Made by a program: the position numbers and the translations under genes
The notes under the pieces: model-generated
What the model saw: only the letters and a program-made list of their open reading frames with translations
The model's database searches: none
What the model was told of the DNA's origin: nothing
In this document: positions 60,260 to 64,000 of the stretch, in pieces
Layout: each line of letters starts with the position of its first letter
Position numbering within the stretch: position 1 is the first letter of the stretch
Assembly: GCA_039707465.1 (NCBI GenBank)
Contig: CM077646.1
Location: forward strand, 78,950,715 to 79,014,714
Source of the DNA: Rhabdophis nuchalis
Lineage: Eukaryota > Chordata > Lepidosauria > Squamata > Natricidae
Direction: 5' to 3'
Length of the DNA stretch: 64,000 nucleotides

Positions 60260-62944
60260 GAAAAACAGACAAAATTTATATTACAGGTTCTAATCTGGGT
60301 CAGTCACTGGGACCAGAGGTTTAGTCTTCTGAGCTTTCGGACTCATGCTGGAGCCCATCCTCAGGGAACCTCTCTCTAGCAGAATGTGCATTTATATATA
60401 ACATTTATATTCCACTGCAACCAGAACTGGCTAACATATAATATATGCACAATAATAATTTATGTAGTACTAAAAGTAATTTTCTTTTTCTTCTATGATT
60501 TCCTTTGCTGCTGTTGCCTTCTCTATTTGTTTCTATATCCCATCTCTTCTTCAGTTTCCTCTACAGGTAAAGCTTGATTTAGTAACTATAGATTGAGCGA
60601 GAATAAAAATCTCCATAATGGTAGAGATAAATGAAAGAAATCTCATCATTTTTATAAAAATGTAATCTTATAGATGCTATATAAATATAGTCTTTATGGC
60701 AAAGATTATTGACATATTCTAAACTTATGAAAATAACTAATTAAGCCTGAAAGATTAGTTTAATTTGAAGTTTAATTGTACAGGTAAATATCATGACATA
60801 ATCCACGATCATAACTCTAAAACAGATGGCATTGTATTGCTCTGTTTGGTCTCAAATTTTTATTTGAAGTTCCTTCAAATAGCTCTTTGCATAAATTTGC
60901 ATAAAACAATCCACATTTACTCAGTTTGATTTAAATATTACCTCAATTTACTGAAATAAGGCTTGAAATGAAGCTATACTTAACTTGGACTCTCTTGGAC
61001 AGCCAATCTTCTTGGGTATAACCTTTATATGAATTATTTATATTCTCTAACAAGTAGTCACCATACTTCAGTTCAATTTACCCTAATGGATATTTAGGTA
61101 TGTATTTAAATATACACTAGTGTAGTTTGGTTCATAGCTGCATCTTCATACTGTAACTGTAAATATCTATAAACTTGATGTGCCAATTCAGTTATGTACA
61201 TGTTCAATATAAGATATTAACTTACACCAGTGAGGTAGAAAAATTGAGATCCTAATAATCAATAGTTGTGATGACATAAATAAATAAATAAAATAAATAA
61301 ATGACCAAATTCCACTTGCTTGCATTTCACACATTCATAAATCATAGTTTGTATATGCAGAGTGATCCTCCCTCCCTCCCTTCCATTTCACTGCAATATA
61401 ACAAGGAGCTATTTTTAATAATGTAGATTTAGCTAGTGAGCTTTAACAGAATTTAGACTAATTACAAGTTTGATTTTTTTTGAACAGATTATTGGACATC
61501 CTCAGTATGCTGTGGATATTGGAACCCATATACCTGCGTTGCCAGTGCAGGCTTCTGCCGTTATATCACCACCATTGCAATTGCAGCCTGAAGCAATGCT
61601 GCCCTGTATTGCTCCAGATGGACTTTCACAAAGCAATCTTGGCACAACCAATTCAGCAATGTTGGCAGATCATGGATTGCCTCTTCAGTGTTCTGCTTAC
61701 CCACAAACTCAGCCAGACAGTCACCATCTTCCTGGCCAGCAGGTTCCAACTACATGTCCAGCTGTCCCAGTAGCTTCAGAACCTCCTCAAGAGATGGTAT
61801 GTGTTTCCAAGTGCTACTAACTATAACAAAAATCATTAATCAAGTTAAAAGAGCTGCATTCCAATTTCATGGGTACATCCTCCAAACTCATTTTATTTTC
61901 TGTCTCCAAACTTGAGTACTTTGAAATCACTTAATTTTTTTATTCCTGAATTTGTTTTCTTTCCACATCTTTTCTTGCCCTTAACTTTTGCTGACTTGGA
62001 GTTTCAGTTTTGGAATTTCAGATAGCAATAATACATGCACTGCAGTATGTGGACACTTATGAGAGCCAGTTTGATCCAGTGCAGTAGTTCCCAATGTGGG
62101 GTCCACGCCCCCCAGGGGGGCAATTTGATTTTTAATGGGGGCAATTTGAACCTTGTTTAAACCAAGATAATGGCCTTTTAGGCTTCTTCCACGTGAGTAG
62201 AGCTCACTTTTTGAGTAAAGTAAGAATTATATATCACAGGGACATCAGGATTTTAGAGATGTTTAGGTGGGGCATGGCCAAATAAAGGTTGGGAACCACT
62301 GGTCTAGTGAGTAAGGCACCAGGCTAGAAGTCAGGAGACTGAGTTCTACTCCTGACTTAGGCATGAAAACTGGCTGGGTGATTTTGAGCCAGTCACTCAG
62401 CCCACAATGTCAGGCTTGACTGAAAAGCTGATTGGGCAATTTCTGTTGCAACCAATGAATCAACACTCAACACTCAAACATTCAATTGATCAAAAACAAA
62501 GTGGTCTCTGCACTTGCAGGAAAATACTAGGAAGAAAAAGAAAGTATATGGACATTTATACCTATGAAGAGGACTGAAATTTTGTTAGATTTTCACTAAA
62601 ACCTGATTCTCCAGATATTGCCACCTCACATTTTGTACCAGGAGCAGCACATGAGAATTCTCATTGGGTCTCATAGCCTCAGGGTCAATGTAATCTAGTA
62701 ATTTGCTCAGAGAAATTTTGCTCCAAAAGATAATTTGGACTGTTGGCATAAACCTGGCCAGTACATAATTCTAAAGTCTTCAAATGCTCAAAATGGCTCA
62801 GTTCGTTGATAAAGTGAAAGTGACTATACATTGATATCAATCTTCAAAATGTAACAAATTTTGGTTAAATAATTATTTCTTCTTTATAATATAGGAGCAA
62901 GCAGTACTGGAGAAACAGCAGTCACTGTCACAGAGCTGTGAAAG
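27595..62944 (+). CDS. WNK2: WNK2 kinase gene, coding exons 2-13 (gene partial at both ends)
   Basis: Twelve exons with GT/AG borders and compatible phases splice into one frame of about 864 codons. WNK kinases are cytoplasmic Ser/Thr kinases that phosphorylate OSR1/SPAK and so control cation-chloride cotransport; WNK2 is also linked to ERK signalling (established knowledge). Seen here: [11 protein letters not shown] in place of DFG (normal for WNKs), GTPEFMAPE and DVYAFGM, then a PF2-like autoinhibitory region and a Pro/Gln-rich linker. The paralogue call rests on residues recalled as typical of WNK2: [54 protein letters not shown] and the linker blocks ITPLAG-like, QYF.PAVI and TIVPN. WNK1, WNK3 and WNK4 fit less well. 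The glycine-loop lysine exon, the second PF2-like domain and the C-terminal coiled coil are outside the window. Exon numbers are by analogy with mammals. Confidence 0.93.
27768..29139 (+). other. WNK2: WNK2 intron 2
   Basis: Begins gtaagt, ends ttttag. It contains the TA-flanked inverted-repeat transposon at 28329-28806; the rest is AT-rich with nothing recognised. Confidence 0.9.
28329..28806. mobile_element. 478-bp TA-flanked inverted-repeat transposon
   Basis: Left end CAGTGGTACCTCGGATCACG and right end GTCCGAGGTACCACTG are inverted (22 of 23 end positions match). TA is present on both sides (28327-28328 and 28807-28808), as in Tc1/mariner-type insertions. It contains a tandem duplication of a unit of about 75 bp (28387-28530) and repeated gttcgtgatgcgagg motifs. 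No transposase. Confidence 0.82.
29140..29360 (+). CDS. WNK2: WNK2 exon 3 (catalytic loop and DLG)
   Basis: 221 nt between ..ttttag and gtaagc, phase 2 in and phase 1 out. It encodes [19 protein letters not shown], the catalytic loop [11 protein letters not shown] with its catalytic Asp, and [10 protein letters not shown], where Leu replaces the usual Phe of DFG. In WNKs this Leu region forms part of the inhibitory chloride site (family knowledge). The exon ends in the activation segment [10 protein letters not shown]; the Ser of SFAKS corresponds to the activating autophosphorylation site of WNK1. Confidence 0.96.
29673..29925 (+). repeat. CR1/L3-type LINE 3' end
   Basis: Starts at the LFQQAGL codons (tttattccaacaagccggcc), then a 3' UTR with gtgcgccgccctgggtcc and gagaagggcggggtataaat, and an AAATA-type tail. 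Same family as 17886-20160. Confidence 0.85.
30336..31156. mobile_element. TA-flanked inverted-repeat element with TACC/CTCT arrays
   Basis: Left end CTGTATTTTTCAGAGTATAAG, shown here in two parts as CTGTATTTTTCAG and AGTATAAG, is matched at the right by CTTATACTTCGAAAAATATGG (CTTATACTTCG + AAAAATATGG). TA flanks both sides. Same family as 48059-49095. Internal tacc/ctct arrays lie at 30905-31080. No transposase. Confidence 0.78.
31497..31654 (+). CDS. WNK2: WNK2 exon 4 (P+1 loop, APE, helix F)
   Basis: 158 nt between ..gttcag and gtaagt, phase 1 in and phase 0 out. It encodes the end of the activation segment [17 protein letters not shown], the helix F segment [20 protein letters not shown], and [15 protein letters not shown]. 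All C-lobe landmarks are intact. Confidence 0.96.
32129..32845. mobile_element. 717-bp TA-flanked inverted-repeat element with 30-bp VNTR
   Basis: Left end CCGTATTTATTCGAGTATAA and right end TTATAGTCGAATAAATACGG match in inversion at about 24 of 25 positions. TA lies at 32127-32128 and 32846-32847. A second inner copy of the gtgcgcgttata motif lies near each end. The centre is a 30-bp tandem array. No transposase. Confidence 0.85.
32238..32690. repeat. 30-bp G-rich minisatellite, about 15 units
   Basis: Unit gagaagcggaggcagaaaga + gacgcggggg, with small variants (gcc for ggc, cac for cgc, G-run length). The unit is a multiple of three, giving long artefactual frames on both strands. It is strongly G-biased on the + strand. 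Confidence 0.92.
33690..33895 (-). mobile_element. tRNA-derived SINE with internal GA array
   Basis: The right part (tgcctaaggcaggactagaa, then ccttaaccactagatc) is the inverted promoter region of the squamate SINE also seen at 34955, 44750, 49775, 52800 and 62055. It is interrupted by a (GA)n run of about 78 nt at 33737-33814. Confidence 0.72.
34955..35150 (+). mobile_element. tRNA-derived SINE, 5' truncated
   Basis: cagctgggtgatcttgggcc, then agtcacttttctcaaccc and aaccttgccag..., match the sense strand of the SINE seen inverted at 49775 and 52800. Confidence 0.65.
37245..37333 (+). CDS. WNK2: WNK2 exon 5 (kinase C-lobe)
   Basis: 89 nt between ..catgcag and gttagt, phase 0 in and phase 2 out. 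It encodes [18 protein letters not shown] followed by [11 protein letters not shown] and a split Arg. The [11 protein letters not shown] string is one of the better WNK2-specific markers. Reading past the donor soon becomes non-homologous, which supports the border. The donor gttagt is weaker than its neighbours. Confidence 0.95.
37583..37843 (-). mobile_element. Miniature element of a snake-type family
   Basis: gaccagttctggagaactag at the left and cccccagaactagtagtaaa at the right, with a bipartite interior, fit a high-copy snake repeat I recall. It usually ends in a CCACCACTG-like terminus, here decayed. No clear duplication. Confidence 0.5.
37975..38700 (-). repeat. Old CR1/L3-type LINE copy
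   Basis: The left end resembles a LINE 3' tail. Further right, on the minus strand, are degraded blocks for HWMPL-like (about 38460-38490), KLQL (38550) and DYCNVL (38595). Many stops. Confidence 0.55.
40213..40432 (+). CDS. WNK2: WNK2 exon 6 (end of kinase, start of autoinhibitory PF2-like domain)
   Basis: 220 nt between ..ttcccag and gtaaaa, phase 2 in and phase 0 out. It encodes [17 protein letters not shown], the end of the kinase domain, then [20 protein letters not shown] and the start of the PF2-like autoinhibitory domain ([32 protein letters not shown]). This domain binds RFxV-type peptides and restrains the kinase in the family. Met ends the exon and Val opens the next. Confidence 0.95.
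40850..40901. repeat. hAT terminal fragment
   Basis: ccgcagcccaccggttgggg followed by accctg resembles the inverted terminus of Charlie-type hAT elements. The other end is missing. Confidence 0.4.
40904..41085 (-). mobile_element. tRNA-derived SINE (gctattgct-tail type), partial
   Basis: gggttctcattttactgacc, then ggatggaaggctgagtcaac, match the inverted body of the SINE at 25151 and 52203. Its tail end is missing. Confidence 0.65.
41735..42023 (+). CDS. WNK2: WNK2 exon 7 (end of PF2-like domain and linker)
   Basis: 289 nt between ..tttcag and gtaagt, phase 0 in and phase 1 out. It begins [20 protein letters not shown] and continues [12 protein letters not shown], closing the PF2-like domain, then an acidic, Pro-containing linker ([19 protein letters not shown]). 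The DQHL and LPTS blocks also occur at this place in mammalian WNK2 as recalled. Confidence 0.94.
43860..44010 (+). repeat. CR1/L3-type LINE 3' end
   Basis: ccctgtgcaccgccccgagt, then ccctgtggggagagggagcg, is a 3' UTR box like that of the inverted copy at 14165. It ends in a short AAATT tail. Confidence 0.7.
44149..44737. mobile_element. TAGTCCTC-type inverted-repeat element split by a LINE tail
   Basis: Left end caggtagtcctcaacttaca and right end ttgtaagtctagaactatctg (ttgtaagtctag + aactatctg) are inverted. The interior has gttgctaagtgggaaatttg and ggtcataagtcacttttttc. A LINE end is nested at 44449-44650. Confidence 0.75.
44449..44650 (+). mobile_element. CR1-family LINE tail nested in a DNA element
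   Basis: About 200 bp matching the inverse of 20161-20350 (ggacaccctccgggttggag, ggcctgttccagcaaggcta). It is flanked by TGAAACTTG (44440-44448) and TGAAACCTG (44651-44659), a likely target duplication with one change. Confidence 0.75.
44750..44975 (-). mobile_element. tRNA-derived squamate SINE
   Basis: On the minus strand, the promoter-like region (gcctgctgcctcaaccacta inverted) and body (ttggcaatg, gccttcttcctaaggct) match the squamate SINE family with a BovB-related tail. Confidence 0.7.
45058..45122 (-). repeat. CR1/L3-type LINE tail
   Basis: aatttataccccgcccttct, then ccaaacggacccagggcggc, is the reverse complement of the 3' UTR box at 20090-20140. Confidence 0.8.
45710..45906 (+). 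CDS. WNK2: WNK2 exon 8 (Ser/Gln-rich conserved block)
   Basis: 197 nt between ..atttcag and gtaagt, phase 1 in and phase 0 out. It encodes [19 protein letters not shown], then [20 protein letters not shown] and a tail ending in YQQPSV. The Ser/Gln block is nearly unchanged from mammalian WNK2 as recalled, although it lies outside the folded kinase. Confidence 0.92.
45955..46860 (+). repeat. Decayed CR1-type LINE copy (sense strand)
   Basis: The plus strand begins with an [11 protein letters not shown] block (about 45995-46020), the catalytic YADD-type motif as FADD. It continues [47 protein letters not shown] and, after a frame break near 46408, [26 protein letters not shown] and RTRGDMI. 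It ends near ccaaggtcccttcctattga. Frameshifts and stops make it inactive. It belongs to the lineage found inverted at 11700 and 55427. Confidence 0.82.
46975..47465. repeat. Unclassified repeat with internal near-duplicates and CA array
   Basis: Starts near actagctgattacccagcat and ends in a TATATA-rich stretch. The phrase ggcattccagagttatgctgg recurs imperfectly three times (about 47110, 47240 and 47397), each followed by CA-rich sequence; the perfect CA run is 47273-47305. I recall similar sequence as widespread in squamates but cannot name the class. Confidence 0.5.
47590..47649. repeat. 60-bp perfect palindrome
   Basis: Every position from 47590 to 47649 pairs with its mirror (30-nt arms, no spacer). 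The outer arm contains tacctgaccccaaatgctac and the centre is TA-rich. Confidence 0.95.
48059..49095. mobile_element. TA-flanked inverted-repeat element with TACC/CTCT arrays (second copy)
   Basis: Left end CCACTTTTCAGAGTATAAG and right end ATACTCTGAAAAATACGG are inverted, with TA on both sides. The interior parallels 30336-31156 (aaaagaggctgaaaatctgg, ccataaggctatgcatgcta). Larger arrays of tacc, ctct and ctactgtatttctc units lie at 48645-49035. Confidence 0.82.
49586..49738 (+). CDS. WNK2: WNK2 exon 9 (Pro-rich linker)
   Basis: 153 nt, exactly 51 codons, between ..cttcccag and gtgaga, phase 0 at both ends. It begins [15 protein letters not shown] and contains [14 protein letters not shown] and [14 protein letters not shown] followed by a QHFP-like block is shared with mammalian WNK2. 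Low complexity makes the homology weaker than in the kinase exons, but the position and frame fit. Confidence 0.88.
49739..51063 (+). other. WNK2: WNK2 intron 9
   Basis: Begins gtgaga, ends ttcatcag. It contains a minus-strand SINE at about 49775-49985 and probable LINE-tail debris at about 50700-50800; the rest is unrecognised. Confidence 0.88.
49775..49985 (-). mobile_element. tRNA-derived squamate SINE
   Basis: Inverted SINE: ctcctggcaactgtctgtag, then atgccttaggcaggattaga and gttgccttaactggctc. It lies just downstream of WNK2 exon 9. Confidence 0.7.
51064..51255 (+). CDS. WNK2: WNK2 exon 10 (Pro/Gln-rich linker)
   Basis: 192 nt, 64 codons, between ..ttcatcag and gtaagt, phase 0 at both ends. 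It encodes [16 protein letters not shown], then [19 protein letters not shown] and a tail LPPVPPAQ. It is followed by the largest downstream intron in the window, about 7 kb. Confidence 0.85.
51500..51703 (+). repeat. CR1/L3-type LINE 3' end
   Basis: Starts agccggcctagcgtagcccc, then the 3' UTR with tgtgcgccgtcctgggtccg and gagaagggcggggtataaat, and an AT tail. Same family as 17886. Confidence 0.85.
52203..52433 (-). mobile_element. tRNA-derived SINE (gctattgct-tail type), near full length
   Basis: Inverted copy: tail aatagcacttagacttatat, body ggtcctcattttactgacct, then the B-box-like ggtgagattcgaactgccaa and the promoter end ctaaccactgtgccaccat. Confidence 0.8.
52800..52997 (-). mobile_element. 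tRNA-derived squamate SINE
   Basis: Inverted copy: ttttcttggcaaggtttctc, agaagtggtttgccatagcc, ggttttatgcctaaggctgg, then accagaactcttag and the promoter end. It is followed by the GAT array. Confidence 0.75.
53012..53080. repeat. (GAT)n microsatellite, about 22 units
   Basis: An uninterrupted trinucleotide run between two SINE copies. It yields artefactual poly-Met and poly-Asp frames. Confidence 0.97.
53095..53320 (+). mobile_element. tRNA-derived SINE of a third type
   Basis: The promoter-like head ccctagtggtgaagatgctc and B-box-like gagagttcaatcctaggta precede the body with agaagggcgtccagcc. The family is only vaguely recalled. Confidence 0.55.
53540..54480 (-). repeat. Old LINE-like debris
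   Basis: About 53680-53720, read on the minus strand, resembles a degraded CR1 DYCNALYMGL block. The rest reads like intron with a 66-codon open minus frame at 53954-54154. Limits and class are uncertain. Confidence 0.35.
55644..55925 (-). mobile_element. Poly-A retrocopy (processed transcript 3' end)
   Basis: The insert has a poly-T run (55640-55666) at its left, hence a poly-A tail on the minus strand. An AATAAA signal lies at 55688-55693 on that strand, 21 nt upstream of the tail. A 13-bp duplication (tctccttag + tttt) flanks it at 55631-55643 and 55926-55938, and the nick site TTTT/AA fits L1-type endonuclease. The source transcript was not recognised; a 64-codon minus frame is probably meaningless. 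Confidence 0.75.
56178..56331. mobile_element. 154-bp hAT miniature element nested in CR1
   Basis: Begins CAGTGGCCCCCAACCTTTTG and ends GGGCATCCCTG. Flanks TTCTAGAG (56170-56177) and TTCTAGAC (56332-56339) form an 8-bp duplication with one change. The terminal type resembles the Charlie group. Confidence 0.8.
58299..58841 (+). CDS. WNK2: WNK2 exon 11 (large Pro/Gln-rich exon)
   Basis: 543 nt, 181 codons, between ..tcttccag and gtaatc, phase 0 at both ends. It encodes [17 protein letters not shown], then [24 protein letters not shown] and [12 protein letters not shown], and a polyglutamine run (AQQQQQML). These blocks align in order with mammalian WNK2 (PLAG, QYF.PAVI, LPLQAVKLPH, C.TIVPN) as recalled. 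This is the strongest evidence that the linker belongs to WNK2 and not another paralogue. Confidence 0.92.
59905..59980. repeat. Unclassified interspersed repeat end
   Basis: The AAT run followed by ctttattgtcattgtaaaaa and ttacaatgaaattgg is a phrase I recall from repeated LINE or SINE ends in reptiles. Very short. Confidence 0.35.
60187..60259. repeat. (GATA)n microsatellite, about 18 units
   Basis: An uninterrupted tetranucleotide run (Bkm-type motif) abutting a Penelope-type end on its right. Confidence 0.97.
60262..60378 (-). repeat. Penelope-type end fragment
   Basis: On the minus strand: gaggatgggctccagcatga, gtccgaaagctcagaagact, ctggtcccagtgactgaccc, then an AT stretch and the GATA array as tail. 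Same end as in the inverted pair at 4478-4786. Confidence 0.5.
61488..61796 (+). CDS. WNK2: WNK2 exon 12 (Pro/Gln-rich linker)
   Basis: 309 nt, 103 codons, between ..tgaacag and gtatgt, phase 0 at both ends. It begins [20 protein letters not shown] and contains [14 protein letters not shown]. The GHP.YAVD block followed by a V.SPPL block matches the mammalian order. No folded domain is visible. Confidence 0.9.
62055..62475 (+). mobile_element. tRNA-derived squamate SINE split by a hAT element
   Basis: The 5' part gagagccagtttgatccagt (62061-62080) resumes after the insertion as taaggcaccaggctagaagt, then ctcctgacttaggcatg and aaactggctgggtga, matching the sense strand of the SINE family. Confidence 0.75.
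62082..62301. mobile_element. 220-bp hAT miniature element nested in SINE
   Basis: Begins CAGTAGTTCCCAATGTGGGG and ends GGTTGGGAACCACTG, which are inverted. Flanks atccagtg (62074-62081) and gtctagtg (62302-62309) match at 6 of 8 positions. Confidence 0.72.
62895..62944 (+). CDS. WNK2: WNK2 exon 13 (short)
   Basis: 50 nt between ..atatag and gtactt, phase 0 in and phase 2 out. It encodes [16 protein letters not shown] and a split Arg or Ser. EQA..., then SQSCE, matches the mammalian segment before the RS-rich region that precedes the second PF2-like domain. The exon is very short and its donor gtactt is only moderate, so it is the least certain exon. The frame and residue match support it. 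Confidence 0.75.
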
Positions 62945-64000
62945 GTACTTTTTCTATTTGTCTATAACCTTGCATAAAATTCTCAAACTTGCAAAATTAC
63001 ATCAATATCTAGTAAAATAGTAAAAGTCTTAAGTAATTTTTAAAATGCACACTCATTTTGGGGTGGCAAGTATATCTCTTTTTTTATAAGTTCTGGTGAT
63101 GATGAAGTGCCATCAAGTTGGTGTTAGCTTTAGCAGCCACATGGATAGGGTTCTGTTTACTCAGGTCCCCAATTTTATTCTTCAGATCTTTCAACATGGT
63201 TTAATATACCCATCACTGTTATTGCAATCAAGTCAATCAATTTTGTTGATGGTCTTTTTTTCTTTATGTTTACCTTTTCAATAATTATAGGTCTTAATGA
63301 ACCTTTGTTATTAATATTGTTATCAGCCTTACTTTATCGAGTTAATATTTTGAAAACAAATACCACAATGGATATTATTGTCCCCTCTGCTTTCAAGAAT
63401 CATCTCTTTCTTTTCCTCTTCTTCCTTTACAACACCCTATTCCATTCCATCGTAAATATATTAGGCTGATGGATACATAAAATTAGACTGAAGGATATAG
63501 AGTATCTGACTATAAGACTGAATACTGTCACTTTCTCTTCAAATTAAAAATAGTATGTACTGTATAATTATCACCCTTCATGGCTGCACATCCCTTTTTG
63601 CATGGGAAATAAGAAATAGTAAGGAAGGTGTTTTTCAGATAGACTGGAAGTCTACAAAATCCAACAAATTTGTTAAAAATTTAAACATTTCTAAAAAAAA
63701 TGTTTTAGGATTCATAACAGATTCATAGCAGAAAAGAAGAATCTATAAACATGCATTTCCCCATTCTACCAGTTGAATTTCTTAGCTAGATCAAAGAACT
63801 CTTGTGGAAGGAAAAGGCTTTCTCTCCATGAAATATTATAGAAATAGCTGAGTGGGTGAAACTTGGTGGGAACTTTCAATCTAAAGAACTACTTCCCATT
63901 GATGGAACAGGTGGCTTAAACTGGGGCCAACCTCTTAAGAGCATTGAAACTGTATTTTGCATAGTAGTTCCTTCAAAGAACAGAGGGATGGGATACAACA
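62945..64000 (+). other. WNK2: WNK2 intron 13 (5' part)
   Basis: Begins gtactt and runs to the window end. It contains a probable BovB-type fragment (63096-63300) and otherwise nothing recognised. Confidence 0.65.
63096..63300 (-). repeat. Probable BovB-related fragment
   Basis: aagtgccatcaagttggtgt, the ccacatggatagggttctgt segment and the ttgttgatggtctttttttc segment are the inverted phrase order of squamate BovB-related 3' regions. Degraded. Confidence 0.4.

Larger units (their letters stand above)
58842..61487 (+). other. WNK2: WNK2 intron 11
   Basis: Begins gtaatc, ends tgaacag. It has a Penelope-type end with a GATA array (60187-60378) and an unclassified tail-like repeat near 59905-59980. 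The rest is AT-rich with nothing recognised. Confidence 0.88.
61797..62894 (+). other. WNK2: WNK2 intron 12
   Basis: Begins gtatgt, ends atatag. It contains a tRNA-derived SINE split by a hAT miniature element (62055-62475). 61797-62050 and 62480-62894 show nothing recognised. Confidence 0.8.

Overview
The window is vertebrate nuclear DNA, almost certainly from a squamate reptile and most likely a snake. It is AT-rich, intron-rich and full of the usual squamate repeats: several CR1/L3-type LINEs, including one whose tail seeds an ATTCT pentanucleotide array; BovB and L1 LINE fragments; a Penelope-like element with a GIY-YIG domain; tRNA-derived SINEs; and many non-autonomous DNA transposons with hAT-type 8-bp or TA target duplications. 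No bacterial, CRISPR, rRNA or free tRNA genes were seen.

The only host gene I can support is WNK2, a with-no-lysine kinase, on the + strand. Twelve consecutive coding exons, numbered 2-13 by analogy with mammalian WNK2, run from 27595 to 62944. All have GT/AG borders and matching phases, and together encode about 864 residues. Exons 2-6 carry the kinase domain downstream of the glycine-rich loop ([27 protein letters not shown]). Exons 6-7 carry the PF2-like autoinhibitory region. Exons 8-13 encode the Ser/Gln-rich and Pro/Gln-rich linker. The first coding exon (N-terminus and the glycine-loop lysine) lies upstream of base 1, and the C-terminal exons lie beyond base 64000.

Layout: 1-27594 is the 3' part of a very long intron 1. 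It holds L1 and BovB fragments, a Penelope-type inverted pair, four hAT elements with 8-bp duplications outside other repeats, a further one inside a CR1 copy, a CR1-type LINE with an uninterrupted 693-codon reverse-transcriptase frame (17886-19967), and a Penelope fragment (22205-23100). 27595-42023 holds exons 2-7, with three TA-flanked inverted-repeat elements in introns 2-4. 42024-62944 holds exons 8-13, with dense SINE and LINE debris, a 60-bp perfect palindrome, and a doubly invaded CR1 copy (one poly-A retrocopy plus one hAT miniature element). 62945-64000 is intron 13.

I found no convincing new biological system. The most notable signals are structural: DNA transposons carrying expanded internal minisatellites (one flanked by arms of about 175 bp that could fold back), nested insertions whose target duplications give a relative age order, a candidate intact reverse transcriptase in sense orientation inside a host intron, and a block of four phase-0 linker exons in WNK2 suited to frame-neutral skipping.
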